Origin: an uncultured Clostridia bacterium
Lineage (GTDB): Bacteria; Bacillota; Clostridia; TANB77; CAG-508
NCBI GenBank assembly: GCA_934162255.1
Contig: CAKPIG010000007.1
Location: 1-48,729, forward strand
Direction of reading: 5' to 3'
Length of the DNA stretch: 48,729 nucleotides
The notes beneath the pieces were generated by a model. That model ran no database searches. It saw nothing but the letters and a program-made list of their open reading frames with translations, and was not told the origin of the DNA. A program made the position numbers and the translations under genes. Of this stretch, positions 1-8,074 are shown one piece after another; the first letter of the stretch is position 1; the number at the start of each line of letters is the position of its first letter.

Positions 1-162
1 ACACCAACACAAGAAACAGAAAACAAAACAGAACAAACAAAGAATGAAATAAATAATCCAAAAACAGGAGATAATATAACAACAAGTGTAATTCTATTTG
101 TTGCTTCTATATCAACTATTGGAACTTTAATAATAATAAACAGAAAAAAAGTAAGAGAATAG
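1..162 (+). CDS. C-terminal end of a sortase-anchored surface protein (5' end outside window)
   Basis: Open from base 1 to a TAG at 160-162 (53 residues visible). The residues show a Thr/Gln/Glu/Asn-rich spacer, an NPKTGD sorting motif (residues 19-24), a hydrophobic segment of about 20 residues and a basic tail ending NRKKVRE. This is the standard cell-wall sorting signal layout. In the family, a sortase cuts between Thr and Gly and links the protein to peptidoglycan. The NPxTG form, rather than LPxTG, fits class B type sortases, and a class B sortase gene follows immediately. The function of the missing ectodomain cannot be told. A terminator hairpin follows directly. Confidence 0.8.
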   Translation, partial: TPTQETENKTEQTKNEINNPKTGDNITTSVILFVASISTIGTLIIINRKKVRE

Positions 163-176
163 TACAAATAACATAT

Positions 177-207
177 AAAGGCTAGCTAGAGTTATTAGCT
201 AGCTTTT
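177..207 (+). terminator. Rho-independent terminator after the surface protein
   Basis: Perfect 8-bp stem GCTAGCTA (181-188) with TAGCTAGC (196-203), extended by AAAG/TTTT pairing, followed by TTTT. It separates the surface protein gene from the sortase gene. Confidence 0.7.
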
Positions 208-231
208 ATAAAAGAAAGGACAATGTAAATA

Positions 232-993
232 ATGAGAAATAAAAAGAATAAGAGTAAGAAATATAAGAAAGCAATTTTAAATCTTGTTATATATATAATG
301 TTACTTTCTATATTATTATATTCTGGAATTAAAATTTATAAATGGTGTAAAGACAAAACTAATAACAGTAAAATAGCAGAACAAATAAAAGATACAGTAA
401 TTGTTGAAGAAAAAAATGAAAATGAAAATAAGAAAGAATATAAAATTGATTTTAATAAATTAAAAGAACAAAATAATGAAACTGTTGCATGGATTAAAGT
501 AAATAATACAAATATTGAATATCCTGTAGTAAAAGAAAGTAATAATAGCTTTTACCTAAATCATAGTTTTGATAAAAGTAATAATTCAGCAGGATGGATT
601 TTTGCAGATTATAGAAATAAGTTTGACAATACTGATAAAAATATTGTGATTTATGGTCATAACATGAAAGACAATTCAATGTTTGGAAGTTTAAAAAATA
701 TTTTAAATTCTGACTGGTATGATAACGAAGAGAATACTAATATTACTTTATATACCGAAAATGAAAAATGTATTTATAAAGTTTTCTCAATTTATAAAAT
801 AGAAAGCGAAGATTATTATATAAAAACAGAATTTAGTGATGATAATAACTTTGAACAATTTGTAAACACTATAAAGAAAAGAAGTATAAAAGAATTTAAT
901 ACAGATGTTTCAAAAGATGATAATATATTAACATTGTCAACTTGTGCTAATAATAACAAATATAGAGTTGTTTTACATGCTAAAAAAATATAA
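232..993 (+). CDS. srtB: Class B sortase
   Basis: Membrane-bound transpeptidase that joins surface proteins to the cell wall, acting on the outer face of the membrane. The 253-residue protein has a basic N-terminus, one membrane segment (about 13-33), then a catalytic domain. The sortase triad is visible: His143 in YGHNM, Cys238 in TLSTC and Arg245 in KYRVVLHAK. The TLSTC box and the FADYRN/YGHNMKDNSMF stretch are typical of the class B (SrtB) family. An AGAAAGGA box lies 11 bases before the ATG. The gene directly follows a protein ending in an NPKTG signal, its likely substrate, with a terminator hairpin between them. The two membrane protein genes downstream are close enough to be cotranscribed. 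The class is certain; substrate pairing is inferred from adjacency. Confidence 0.92.
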   Translation: MRNKKNKSKKYKKAILNLVIYIMLLSILLYSGIKIYKWCKDKTNNSKIAEQIKDTVIVEEKNENENKKEYKIDFNKLKEQNNETVAWIKVNNTNIEYPVVKESNNSFYLNHSFDKSNNSAGWIFADYRNKFDNTDKNIVIYGHNMKDNSMFGSLKNILNSDWYDNEENTNITLYTENEKCIYKVFSIYKIESEDYYIKTEFSDDNNFEQFVNTIKKRSIKEFNTDVSKDDNILTLSTCANNNKYRVVLHAKKI

Positions 994-1009
994 AAAGGGG
1001 GAAAATAAA

Positions 1010-2149
1010 TTGAATGAAACTAAAAAAAATAAAATATGGATGATAGTTGCCATTATTGCAATTGCAATAGTAATTGTTCTTGGAGTAATTCTTGTAGTAA
1101 ATAATAATGGTGGCAAAGAAAGTGATGGGGCAAAAAAAATAGAAAGTAAAACTAAAAAAGAAGATGTAAAAATAGTTGATAATAAAGTTAGTAATTTAGA
1201 GCTTGAAGAATATAAAAACGATGCTTTTTCTATGAAAAAACCAAAAGGATGGAAGATTGAAACTGGAGGAACAGGAATTTATTATGCAATTAGAGTTTAT
1301 GATGAAGAAGATAGTAGAAATCAAATATTTTTAATGTTAAAAATGCAACCACTTTTAAAAAGTAATGAAGCAAAACAATTTTGGCAAAATTATTATAATA
1401 TGAGTGGAAATAATGCTCAATACAAATTATTTGCTGATAGTGTTGTGTTAAATGACCCTACCACAGAGGGATTTTATCAAAATTTTAATGATATTTCTTC
1501 ATTTATAAAGTCAATTGACACTAGTTTTTATACTATAAATTTCCCTAAGTTTAGTAATTTTTCTAAATTAGAAGAATCAGAATCAAGTGCTAGTATGAAA
1601 AGTGTCGCATTAGATAGTAAAGTCTTAAGAGCAACATTCAATGATGAAAATAATAAACCTGGTGAAGGTATGTTTATGGCATCTATTGTTAACTTTGGTA
1701 ATAATAATCTTGGCGGAGTAGACACACTTTATTATATGGTTTATGACATAATGGCAATAACAGCAGTTAAGGATGAATTTATAGATTATAAAGACATTTT
1801 ATTACAATCAATTAATTCGATAGATTTTAATAGTGCATATGTACAAAAAACTATAGATGATGGTAATGCTCAAACTAAACAAGCTTTAGCATTAAATGCT
1901 AGTGTGCAAAAAGCTTTTGATTCATATATGAGTGCTTGGGAAAAAAGAAATACAACATATGATATAATGAGTCAAAAACAAAGTGATGCAACCCTTGGGT
2001 ATGAAAGAGTATATGACACTGAAACAAATGAAATTTATAAAGCATATAATGGATTTACAGATGATTACGATGGAGAAAGATATAAATCTATAACTGATAA
2101 TATGTATACTGAAAAAACATCTGGATATATTGAGGAGATTGGTAAATAA
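1010..2149 (+). CDS. Membrane-anchored extracytoplasmic protein of unknown function
   Basis: 379 residues from a TTG start at 1010. I prefer this start because AAGGGGG (995-1001) sits at the right distance, while the in-frame ATG at 944 lies inside the sortase gene without a good binding site. A short basic N-terminus is followed by one strong membrane helix (about 8-30) and then a large soluble domain, probably outside the cell. The stretch beginning YKNDAFSMKKPKGWKI resembles the opening of PsbP-like domains in which a Phe-x-Met-x-x-P-x-x-W pattern recurs, but I cannot confirm that. The C-terminal 110 residues are helical and end in repeated Asp/Tyr/Lys-rich turns. It lies 16 bases after srtB and abuts the next gene, so all three are probably one operon linked to the cell envelope. 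Confidence 0.7.
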   Translation: MNETKKNKIWMIVAIIAIAIVIVLGVILVVNNNGGKESDGAKKIESKTKKEDVKIVDNKVSNLELEEYKNDAFSMKKPKGWKIETGGTGIYYAIRVYDEEDSRNQIFLMLKMQPLLKSNEAKQFWQNYYNMSGNNAQYKLFADSVVLNDPTTEGFYQNFNDISSFIKSIDTSFYTINFPKFSNFSKLEESESSASMKSVALDSKVLRATFNDENNKPGEGMFMASIVNFGNNNLGGVDTLYYMVYDIMAITAVKDEFIDYKDILLQSINSIDFNSAYVQKTIDDGNAQTKQALALNASVQKAFDSYMSAWEKRNTTYDIMSQKQSDATLGYERVYDTETNEIYKAYNGFTDDYDGERYKSITDNMYTEKTSGYIEEIGK

Positions 2150-2563
2150 ATGAAAAAAGGTCGTTACATTTTACTAATATCTATAATATGTTTAATTGTT
2201 ATAATGATTATATATTATCTAATAGATAATATAACTATTAACAACAACCAATATGAAATTGAGCAAATTGTATCCATAAAAATGAAAGAAGAAACAGAGG
2301 GAGGATATATTTACTATAAAACTGAAAATAAAGAATTAATACAACAAATAATAGAAGCAATTAAAAACATACAAATTGGGAAAAAAACTGATTTTGTATT
2401 TAGTGACGATGGAAGATATTATACAATTGAATATTACGACGGAACAACAGTAACATATTATTTCCAAAGTAATTATTATAACAAAGACAATGTAAATTAT
2501 GAAACTTACAATTATGACAAATTAAAGAAAATTAATATACCAAAGGAAAGTATAAATAAATGA
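2150..2563 (+). CDS. Small membrane-anchored protein of unknown function
   Basis: 137 residues starting on the ATG directly after the previous stop codon, with GAGGAGATTGG overlapping the end of the upstream gene, so translation is probably coupled. One N-terminal membrane segment (about 5-25) is followed by a Tyr/Lys/Asn-rich soluble domain of about 110 residues. The pattern of alternating polar and aromatic residues (FSDDGRYYTIEYYDGTTVTYYF) suggests a beta-sandwich or lipocalin-like sheet, which is inference. No family was recognised. It is the last gene of the sortase-linked group and is followed by two hairpins. Confidence 0.65.
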   Translation: MKKGRYILLISIICLIVIMIIYYLIDNITINNNQYEIEQIVSIKMKEETEGGYIYYKTENKELIQQIIEAIKNIQIGKKTDFVFSDDGRYYTIEYYDGTTVTYYFQSNYYNKDNVNYETYNYDKLKKINIPKESINK

Positions 2564-2591
2564 TCAAAATTACATAAATTATACCTTTTGT

Positions 2592-2619
2592 GGGAGTAGT
2601 TGTATTGATAACTACTCCC
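2592..2619 (+). other. Perfect 10-bp stem-loop
   Basis: GGGAGTAGTT (2592-2601) pairs with AACTACTCCC (2610-2619) around an 8-base loop. No T-run follows, so it may be an RNA 3' end-stabilising hairpin or a weak terminator for the sortase operon. Confidence 0.5.
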
Positions 2620-2670
2620 TAGTTATACTAATATGATAAAAAAATAGTCTGAATTTTTTACAAATTATAG

Positions 2671-2701
2671 AGCAGATAATATTTGAAAATTATCTGCTTT
2701 T
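2671..2701 (+). terminator. Rho-independent terminator of the sortase operon
   Basis: AGCAGATAAT (2671-2680) pairs perfectly with ATTATCTGCT (2689-2698), with an 8-base loop and a TTTT tail. It lies before the next gene. Confidence 0.7.
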
Positions 2702-2782
2702 GTGATATAAACTAATAAGGATAAAATGAAAAATAAATCTTTTGTTAAATAAAATATGAATTTGTAGGAGAAACAATTAAAT

Positions 2783-3358
2783 ATGAATAAAAATGAAATT
2801 ATTTTTGTAACACATAACACAGGAAAAATAAAGTCAGCAGAAAAATATTTTAAAAATTTAAAATTTAGTACATTTAATTATGAATTAGAAGAACCAAGAA
2901 GTGATGATATAAAAGAAATAGCAACTGCAAAAGTAAAAGAGGCTTTTGAAATAGTAAAAAGACCTTGTATAGCTTTAGATACAGATTTTAGGATTGAAGA
3001 GTTAAATGGATTTCCTAGAGCATTTGTAAATTTTTCACTAGATACAATAGGAATAGATGGAATATTGAAACTAATGGAAGGTAAAGAAAACAGAAAATGT
3101 GCATTTAATGAATGTTTAGCTTATCACGATGGAAAAGATATTCATTATTTTTATGGAAAACATCCCGGAAATTTATCAGAACAAGTACAAGGTTTAGACA
3201 GAACAGAAAAATGGTCAGATTTATGGTATATTTTTAAGCCAAAAGGATTTAATAAAACATTAGCAGAAATGGATTCAGAAGAAAGAGAGAATAGAAGGAA
3301 ATTTGATGGTTCAGTACAGGCAATGCAAGAGTTTGCAAAATGGTATGAAAATCAATAA
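2783..3358 (+). CDS. Non-canonical purine NTP pyrophosphatase, Ham1/RdgB family
   Basis: Removes ITP, dITP and XTP from the nucleotide pool by hydrolysing them to the monophosphate and pyrophosphate. The 191 residues match the family's usual length. The opening IIFVTHNTGKIKSAEKYF matches the conserved ATxNxxK-type nucleotide-binding start, and ALDTDF with Asp66 stands where the catalytic D-S/T-G/C motif lies. The following GFPRAFVNF and GILKLM stretch resembles the archaeal/eukaryotic-type subgroup (GxPGPxIKxFL) more than the classic bacterial RdgB (GxPGVYSAR). The usual second Gly is Arg here. GTAGGAG lies before the ATG. It stands alone between two terminated units. The family call is fairly secure; exact substrate preference is not shown. 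Confidence 0.75.
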   Translation: MNKNEIIFVTHNTGKIKSAEKYFKNLKFSTFNYELEEPRSDDIKEIATAKVKEAFEIVKRPCIALDTDFRIEELNGFPRAFVNFSLDTIGIDGILKLMEGKENRKCAFNECLAYHDGKDIHYFYGKHPGNLSEQVQGLDRTEKWSDLWYIFKPKGFNKTLAEMDSEERENRRKFDGSVQAMQEFAKWYENQ

Positions 3359-3391
3359 TTATTTTATAAAGATTTTTGAAGGAGCAAAGAA

Positions 3392-5005
3392 ATGGATAAT
3401 AAAAAGTTTGAAAATTCCATAAAAGTAAAAAGAAAAATAGTAATTATATCAATAATAGTATTTATAATTTCACTAATACTGCAAATTGTTTATTTAAGTA
3501 TTTTGAAAAAACACAATTACGAATATGTTACAGATGTAATGGAATATATAATAAATCAAATAATAATATTATCAGCAACAAGTAGTGTAATATTCTTAAT
3601 AAGAAAGAAAAAAGTAAATTTAATAATTAGTACTATTGCAGTAATATTCACAATAATTAATATTGCATTCATGTGTAATAATGGACTAAAAAATAAAAGT
3701 ATTGTTAGTTTTTCAAGAGACTTTTCAAACGAATTAGTATTAAAGATAGACAAAGATACAGGAGCAATCAAATTGTATAAAAACGCAAAATTATTTATAT
3801 TTGCAAAAGAAAATGAACAATTTGATTATGAAGTAACAGGAAAAATAAAAAAGCAATGGATAGAAAAAGATATATGTGGAATAACATACAAAGACAAGAA
3901 TAACAAATTAAGAGAATATGTTGTAACATATGGAGATAGAGGAGATGGAATTTCGTATTACTATGTAGCAAATTCTTTATTAGGAAATTGGCAAGTATTC
4001 ACAACGAATGGAAAGCCAACACAAATGTTAGCTGACAGTAATGGAATAAAAATTACTAAAGATGGAAAAAGCGAACTTTTTGAATATGATAAATGTAAAC
4101 AATATGGAACAATAGCACTTGTATTATATAAAAATGAAGTGCCTAAATATGTAATTGGACTAGATAAAAATTGCAAAATAGATGACAAAACTAATATTAT
4201 TAAAAAAGATGGAACTATTACTCTTGCAGAAGTATCAATGAATAAAACAAAATTAGAATCTTTATATTGTATGACATATAAAAATGCTAATGATTTAAGT
4301 AATTATAATGTTGTTAGTGTTGCAAAAAATGATTTTAAAATTCAGAATGGTATTTTATATATTAGCTTAGACGGAAAAGATGTTATTGAAGTTCCTGGTG
4401 ATTTTTCAAATATGCAAGATTCATATAAGGCAAATAATTATCAAATATCAGAAGAAAAAATAATTTTTTATTACATTAAAGGTGATAAAAGATATTTAGT
4501 ATATTCAGATGATAAAGGAGAAAATTGGAATACAACTGAAATAGAAAACAATTCTACAATTGAAAGTGTACAATTTATTGATACAAAAATAGGATACATG
4601 TTGAAATTTGAAGATGTAGCACTAGGAGGACAAGCTTTTGGAGAACTATGCAAAACAGAAGATGGTGGAATAACTTGGACAAATATATTTTATGGAATAG
4701 GTGATGAGGAAAAGATTTTTAGAATATCTACACAATTCAAATTTGTTAATGAAAAAGTTGGATTTTTATCTATGCCATCTGTCGGAGGAGAAAAATCCTC
4801 AATGTATATTACAAGAGATGGTGGCTATAATTTTGAGGAGCTTATAGTAGAACAAAGCGATATATATGACTATTATAATTTACCAACTGTTGAAAATGAA
4901 ACAATTTATATGAAGATTTCACAAGGTTCTGATGGCGACCATAATGGAGGAGATTATAAGGTTTATTATTCTAATGATAATGGAGAAAATTGGATAAAAC
5001 AATGA
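3392..5005 (+). CDS. Membrane protein with C-terminal Asp-box (BNR-type) repeats
   Basis: 537 residues. The N-terminal 95 residues hold three membrane segments (about 13-37, 51-70, 75-95). The rest is a large soluble domain ending with four Asp-box motifs of the S/T-x-D-x-G-x-x-W/F type: SDDKGENW at 372-379, TEDGGITW at 422-429, TRDGGYNF at 474-481 and SNDNGENW at 527-534. Such repeats mark beta-hairpin blades of sialidase- and sortilin-type propellers. Here the repeats alone do not prove enzyme activity, and no sialidase Arg triad (RIP motif) was seen. The likely place is the outer membrane face. A GAAGGAG box lies before the start. It is 33 bases after the pyrophosphatase gene and could be cotranscribed with it. 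Function unknown; a sugar- or protein-binding role is inference. Confidence 0.7.
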   Translation: MDNKKFENSIKVKRKIVIISIIVFIISLILQIVYLSILKKHNYEYVTDVMEYIINQIIILSATSSVIFLIRKKKVNLIISTIAVIFTIINIAFMCNNGLKNKSIVSFSRDFSNELVLKIDKDTGAIKLYKNAKLFIFAKENEQFDYEVTGKIKKQWIEKDICGITYKDKNNKLREYVVTYGDRGDGISYYYVANSLLGNWQVFTTNGKPTQMLADSNGIKITKDGKSELFEYDKCKQYGTIALVLYKNEVPKYVIGLDKNCKIDDKTNIIKKDGTITLAEVSMNKTKLESLYCMTYKNANDLSNYNVVSVAKNDFKIQNGILYISLDGKDVIEVPGDFSNMQDSYKANNYQISEEKIIFYYIKGDKRYLVYSDDKGENWNTTEIENNSTIESVQFIDTKIGYMLKFEDVALGGQAFGELCKTEDGGITWTNIFYGIGDEEKIFRISTQFKFVNEKVGFLSMPSVGGEKSSMYITRDGGYNFEELIVEQSDIYDYYNLPTVENETIYMKISQGSDGDHNGGDYKVYYSNDNGENWIKQ

Positions 5006-5032
5006 TAATATTGATGATTTATGTAAAACATA

Positions 5033-5061
5033 TAGACTTAACTAAAAAAATATGTTAAAAT
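5033..5061 (+). promoter_or_regulatory. Sigma-A-like promoter of the 122-aa orphan gene
   Basis: TAGACT (5033-5038), 17-base spacer, TAAAAT (5056-5061) preceded by TGT, which gives an extended -10. An 8-bp stem TTAATGCA/TGCATTAA (5086-5093/5103-5110) lies in the leader. Confidence 0.5.
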
Positions 5062-5138
5062 ATATATGATACTGAATAACAGTAATTAATGCAGTTTAAT
5101 TTTGCATTAAGAATTCAAGTAAAAACAGGAGGACAGAA

Positions 5139-5507
5139 ATGAGTACACGCTTAGCTGGAGAATATCGGGGAAAGAGAACCTTGACAAGTGTAGCCAAAAG
5201 AATCGAAACAGAGAAAAGAAGGGAGAGAATTGACAAACAATTCCTTTACAAAGTATATGTAAGAGACAATGATCATAGTATGTCATTCTTTATAAAAGTA
5301 TGTAAACATGTGGGAAATTTACCAGATGAGGAAATTGAAAGGATGCTTGCAATTTTAAAAGAAGATGTACCTCACGCTGAATACGAGGTTTGGCATTTTG
5401 ATGAAGAGAAGATGTATAGGGTTCTGATTTCGAATCCGATTTGTCAAAAAGTATGCGAAAAGCAGAAATATATGAATTGGCAAGATCTTATTAGAAGATT
5501 CAGATAA
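5139..5507 (+). CDS. Orphan 122-aa protein of unknown function
   Basis: 122 residues with ACAGGAGGACAG before the ATG. The N-terminal 30 residues are strongly basic (many Arg/Lys, Thr), followed by a compact alpha/beta region with aromatic residues and paired acidic/basic stretches, and a basic Trp-containing end. No membrane segment or known motif was recognised. Codon use differs from neighbours: CGC and CGG for Arg and CTG for Leu occur, while core genes here use almost only AGA and TTA. It has its own extended -10 promoter and its own strong terminator, so it is a single-gene unit. It may be an acquired gene; a nucleic acid-binding role from the basic N-terminus is only a guess. Confidence 0.7.
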   Translation: MSTRLAGEYRGKRTLTSVAKRIETEKRRERIDKQFLYKVYVRDNDHSMSFFIKVCKHVGNLPDEEIERMLAILKEDVPHAEYEVWHFDEEKMYRVLISNPICQKVCEKQKYMNWQDLIRRFR

Positions 5508-5518
5508 TGTTTTTACTT

Positions 5519-5559
5519 AGAGGGAGTGCTGATTAATGGCAACTCCCTCTTTTTTTTTA
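5519..5559 (+). terminator. Strong Rho-independent terminator
   Basis: AGAGGGAGT (5519-5527) pairs with ACTCCCTCT (5542-5550), with further GC pairing across one bulged base and a run of about 10 T. It ends the orphan gene and isolates uvrB. Confidence 0.85.
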
Positions 5560-5611
5560 AATGTAAAAAACTTTTGTCTATAGAATACCTTAATTTTTAG
5601 CCAATAAATGA

Positions 5612-5640
5612 TTGGTTGATTGCAAAAAATGTGATATACT
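5612..5640 (+). promoter_or_regulatory. uvrB promoter with overlapping inverted repeat
   Basis: TTGGTT (5612-5617), 17-base spacer, TATACT (5635-5640) with TGA before it (extended -10). An inverted repeat CCAAT-N5-ATTGG (5601-5615) overlaps the -35 box and could be an operator. No GAAC-N4-GTTC LexA box was seen. Confidence 0.65.
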
Positions 5641-5690
5641 ATAGCGAAGAAGAAAAGTTGAAACTTATTTAGGTCATAAAGGGAGGAAAA

Positions 5691-7646
5691 ATGTTTAAAT
5701 TACACTCAGAATATAAGCCGACAGGCGACCAACCACAAGCAATAGAATATTTATCAAAAGGAATACAAGAAGGTAAGAAGTTCCAGACACTTCTAGGGGT
5801 TACGGGTTCTGGTAAAACTTTTACTATGGCGAATATAATTGCAAAAACACAAAAGCCAACTCTTGTTTTAGCACATAATAAAACATTGGCAGGACAACTA
5901 TATTCAGAATTCAAAGAGTTTTTTCCAGAAAATCATGTTGAATATTTTGTTTCTTATTATGATTACTATCAACCTGAGAGTTATATAGCACAAAGTGACA
6001 CATATATAGAAAAAGATGCATCAATAAATGATGAAATAGATAAATTAAGACATTCTGCAACAGCATCATTATTTGAAACCAGAGATGTAATAATAGTAGC
6101 TTCAGTATCATGCATATATGGATTAGGAGATCCAATTGATTATGAAAATATGATTGTTTCATTAAGGCCAGGAATGAAAATTTCAAGAGAAAAAGTAATG
6201 AAAAAACTGATAAATATGCAGTATTCAAGAAATGAAATGGAATTTAAAAGAGGAACATTCAGGGCAAAAGGTGATGTGCTAGAAATTTATCCATCAGATA
6301 AAGGAGAATCTGCAATAAGAGCGGAATTTTGGGGAGATGAGATTGAAAGAATTCAAGAAATAAACCCATTAACAGGAAAATCTATAGGTATAAGAGAACA
6401 TGTAATGATATTCCCAAATTCACATTATGTAACATCTTCTGAAAAAATGGAAAGAGCCATCAAAACAATTCAAGAAGAAATGGAACAAAGAGTAGAATAC
6501 TTTAAGAGCCAAAATAAATTAATAGAAGCACAAAGAATTCAGGAAAGAACAAATTTTGATATTGAAATGATGAAAGAAACTGGATTTTGCCAAGGAATAG
6601 AAAACTATTCTAGACATATAAGTGGAAGAGAAGAAGGAAGTCCACCATTCACACTATTTGACTATTTTCCAAAGGACTTTTTGTTATTAATTGATGAATC
6701 ACATGCAACAATTCCTCAAGTAAGAGCAATGTATAATGGAGATAGAGCACGTAAAGATTCACTGGTAAAATATGGATTTAGATTGCCATCAGCATATGAT
6801 AATAGACCATTAACATTTAATGAATTTGAAGAAAGAATAAATCAAGTTGTATTTGTAAGTGCAACACCAGCAGATTATGAAAAAGACCATTCTGGAAATA
6901 ATGTAGTTGAACAAATAATAAGACCAACAGGATTGCTAGATCCAAAAATAGAAGTAAAACCTGTTACAAATCAAATTGACGATTTACTAGAGCAGATAAG
7001 GATTAGAGTTGAAAAGAAACAAAGAGTGCTTGTAACAACATTAACTAAAAAGATGGCAGAAGATTTAACTGAATATTTAAAGAGTTTAGATATAAAAGTA
7101 AATTATATGCATTCAGATATAAAGGCATTAGAAAGAATGGAAATAATCAGAAATCTTCGTTTAGGAGAGTATGATGTTTTAGTTGGAATAAATCTTTTAA
7201 GAGAAGGATTAGATATTCCAGAGGTTTCGTTAGTTGCTATATTAGATGCGGATAAGGAGGGCTTTTTGCGTTCAGAACGTTCATTAATACAAACTATAGG
7301 AAGAGCTGCAAGAAATACTGAAGGAACAGTTATTATGTATGCTGATGAACTGACAGATAGCATGGAAAAAGCTATTAGAGAAACTAATAGAAGAAGGGCA
7401 ATTCAGGAAGAGTATAATAGAAAAAATAATATAGTACCAAAGACTATTCAAAAGTCAATTAGAGATACAATTAAGGCAATAAAGACGGAAAATATAGGCG
7501 TAGAGTATAAGTTGGAAAAAGAGGAAGATATAAAAGAAATGATAAATAAATTGACTGACGAAATGCTTGAATGTGCTAGTAAAATGGAATTTGAACAGGC
7601 TGCTGAATTAAGAGATAAAATAAAAGAATTGGAAAAATTAATATAA
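5691..7646 (+). CDS. uvrB: UvrABC system protein B (excinuclease helicase subunit)
   Basis: Damage-verification subunit of nucleotide excision repair: loaded by UvrA onto DNA, it opens the strands and recruits UvrC. 651 residues, the usual size. Walker A GVTGSGKT is at 36-43. The Tyr-rich beta-hairpin (YYDYYQPESYI, about 89-99) that inserts between strands is intact, as is a DESH helicase box near 334-337. QTIGRAARN (motif VI) follows, and the C-terminal UVR domain (CASKMEFEQAAELRDKI) is in the last 40 residues. GGGAGG precedes the ATG. It has its own promoter and terminator, so here uvrB and uvrA are separate units although only 0.4 kb apart; in many Firmicutes they form one operon. Confidence 0.98.
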   Translation: MFKLHSEYKPTGDQPQAIEYLSKGIQEGKKFQTLLGVTGSGKTFTMANIIAKTQKPTLVLAHNKTLAGQLYSEFKEFFPENHVEYFVSYYDYYQPESYIAQSDTYIEKDASINDEIDKLRHSATASLFETRDVIIVASVSCIYGLGDPIDYENMIVSLRPGMKISREKVMKKLINMQYSRNEMEFKRGTFRAKGDVLEIYPSDKGESAIRAEFWGDEIERIQEINPLTGKSIGIREHVMIFPNSHYVTSSEKMERAIKTIQEEMEQRVEYFKSQNKLIEAQRIQERTNFDIEMMKETGFCQGIENYSRHISGREEGSPPFTLFDYFPKDFLLLIDESHATIPQVRAMYNGDRARKDSLVKYGFRLPSAYDNRPLTFNEFEERINQVVFVSATPADYEKDHSGNNVVEQIIRPTGLLDPKIEVKPVTNQIDDLLEQIRIRVEKKQRVLVTTLTKKMAEDLTEYLKSLDIKVNYMHSDIKALERMEIIRNLRLGEYDVLVGINLLREGLDIPEVSLVAILDADKEGFLRSERSLIQTIGRAARNTEGTVIMYADELTDSMEKAIRETNRRRAIQEEYNRKNNIVPKTIQKSIRDTIKAIKTENIGVEYKLEKEEDIKEMINKLTDEMLECASKMEFEQAAELRDKIKELEKLI

Positions 7647-7676
7647 AAAAAGGGCTACATTTGCAGCCCTTTTTTA
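7645..7676. terminator. Bidirectional terminator between uvrB and the reverse-strand orphan
   Basis: AGGGCT (7651-7656) pairs with AGCCCT (7665-7670), flanked by A-run and T-run on opposite sides, so it can act on both strands. It ends uvrB on the plus strand and the 66-aa gene on the minus strand. Confidence 0.8.
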
Positions 7677-7685
7677 AACTCGTAA

Positions 7686-7886
7686 TCAAATAATAATTTG
7701 CTTATCAAATTGATAAGCAGAAGTATTATCGGTATAGGTAGCAATCTTATGCACCAGTAACTGTGGATATTCCTTCCGAAGTTTTACAACTTCTTTTGTA
7801 TATAGCCTAAGAACTATACTCTGTCTGGTTGAGGAAAGAAAATCCTCAATTAAGTCGAATTGCCTACTTCTTCTCGAATTGTACAT
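7686..7886 (-). CDS. Small basic orphan protein (66 aa) between uvrB and uvrA
   Basis: 66 residues from ATG at 7886; a GTG at 7892 would add two residues and is an equally possible start. An AAGGAGGG box at 7897-7904 (minus strand) serves either. The protein is basic (many Arg and Lys), rich in Ile/Leu and Gln, with no membrane segment or recognised motif. It reads opposite to uvrB and uvrA, and has a near-consensus promoter and a shared bidirectional terminator, so it is an independent unit. Its Ser/Arg-rich start (YNSRRSRQFDL) and codon use look unlike the neighbouring core genes. It may be an acquired gene or a small regulator; no function can be assigned. Confidence 0.6.
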   Translation of the reverse strand: MYNSRRSRQFDLIEDFLSSTRQSIVLRLYTKEVVKLRKEYPQLLVHKIATYTDNTSAYQFDKQIII

Positions 7887-7935
7887 AATCACTTAACCCT
7901 CCTTAAAGTTTATAAAAAACAACGAGTCAATAATT

Positions 7936-7964
7936 ATTATACACCTAAACAGTTCATATGTAAA
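7936..7964 (-). promoter_or_regulatory. Promoter of the 66-aa orphan
   Basis: On the minus strand: TTTACA (7964-7959), 17-base spacer, TATAAT (7941-7936). This is close to sigma-A consensus and lies 50 bases from the start codon. Confidence 0.7.
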
Positions 7965-8023
7965 GCTTATGAGCGAAAAATACTAACATAGAGGAAGAAA
8001 AAATAAAAAAATTAACCAAACTA

Positions 8024-8052
8024 TTGTTTAATAATGAAAAATATAGTATAAT
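8024..8052 (+). promoter_or_regulatory. uvrA promoter
   Basis: TTGTTT (8024-8029), 17-base spacer, TATAAT (8047-8052). A longer uvrA reading frame with a TTG at 8024 would start inside this promoter, which argues for the ATG at 8075. Confidence 0.7.
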
Positions 8053-8074
8053 CTCAATATTGGAGGGAACTAAG

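Noticed and set aside
8024..8074. Longer uvrA start (TTG at 8024)
   Set aside because: The codon is part of the -35 box, and the ATG at 8075 has a strong ribosome binding site.
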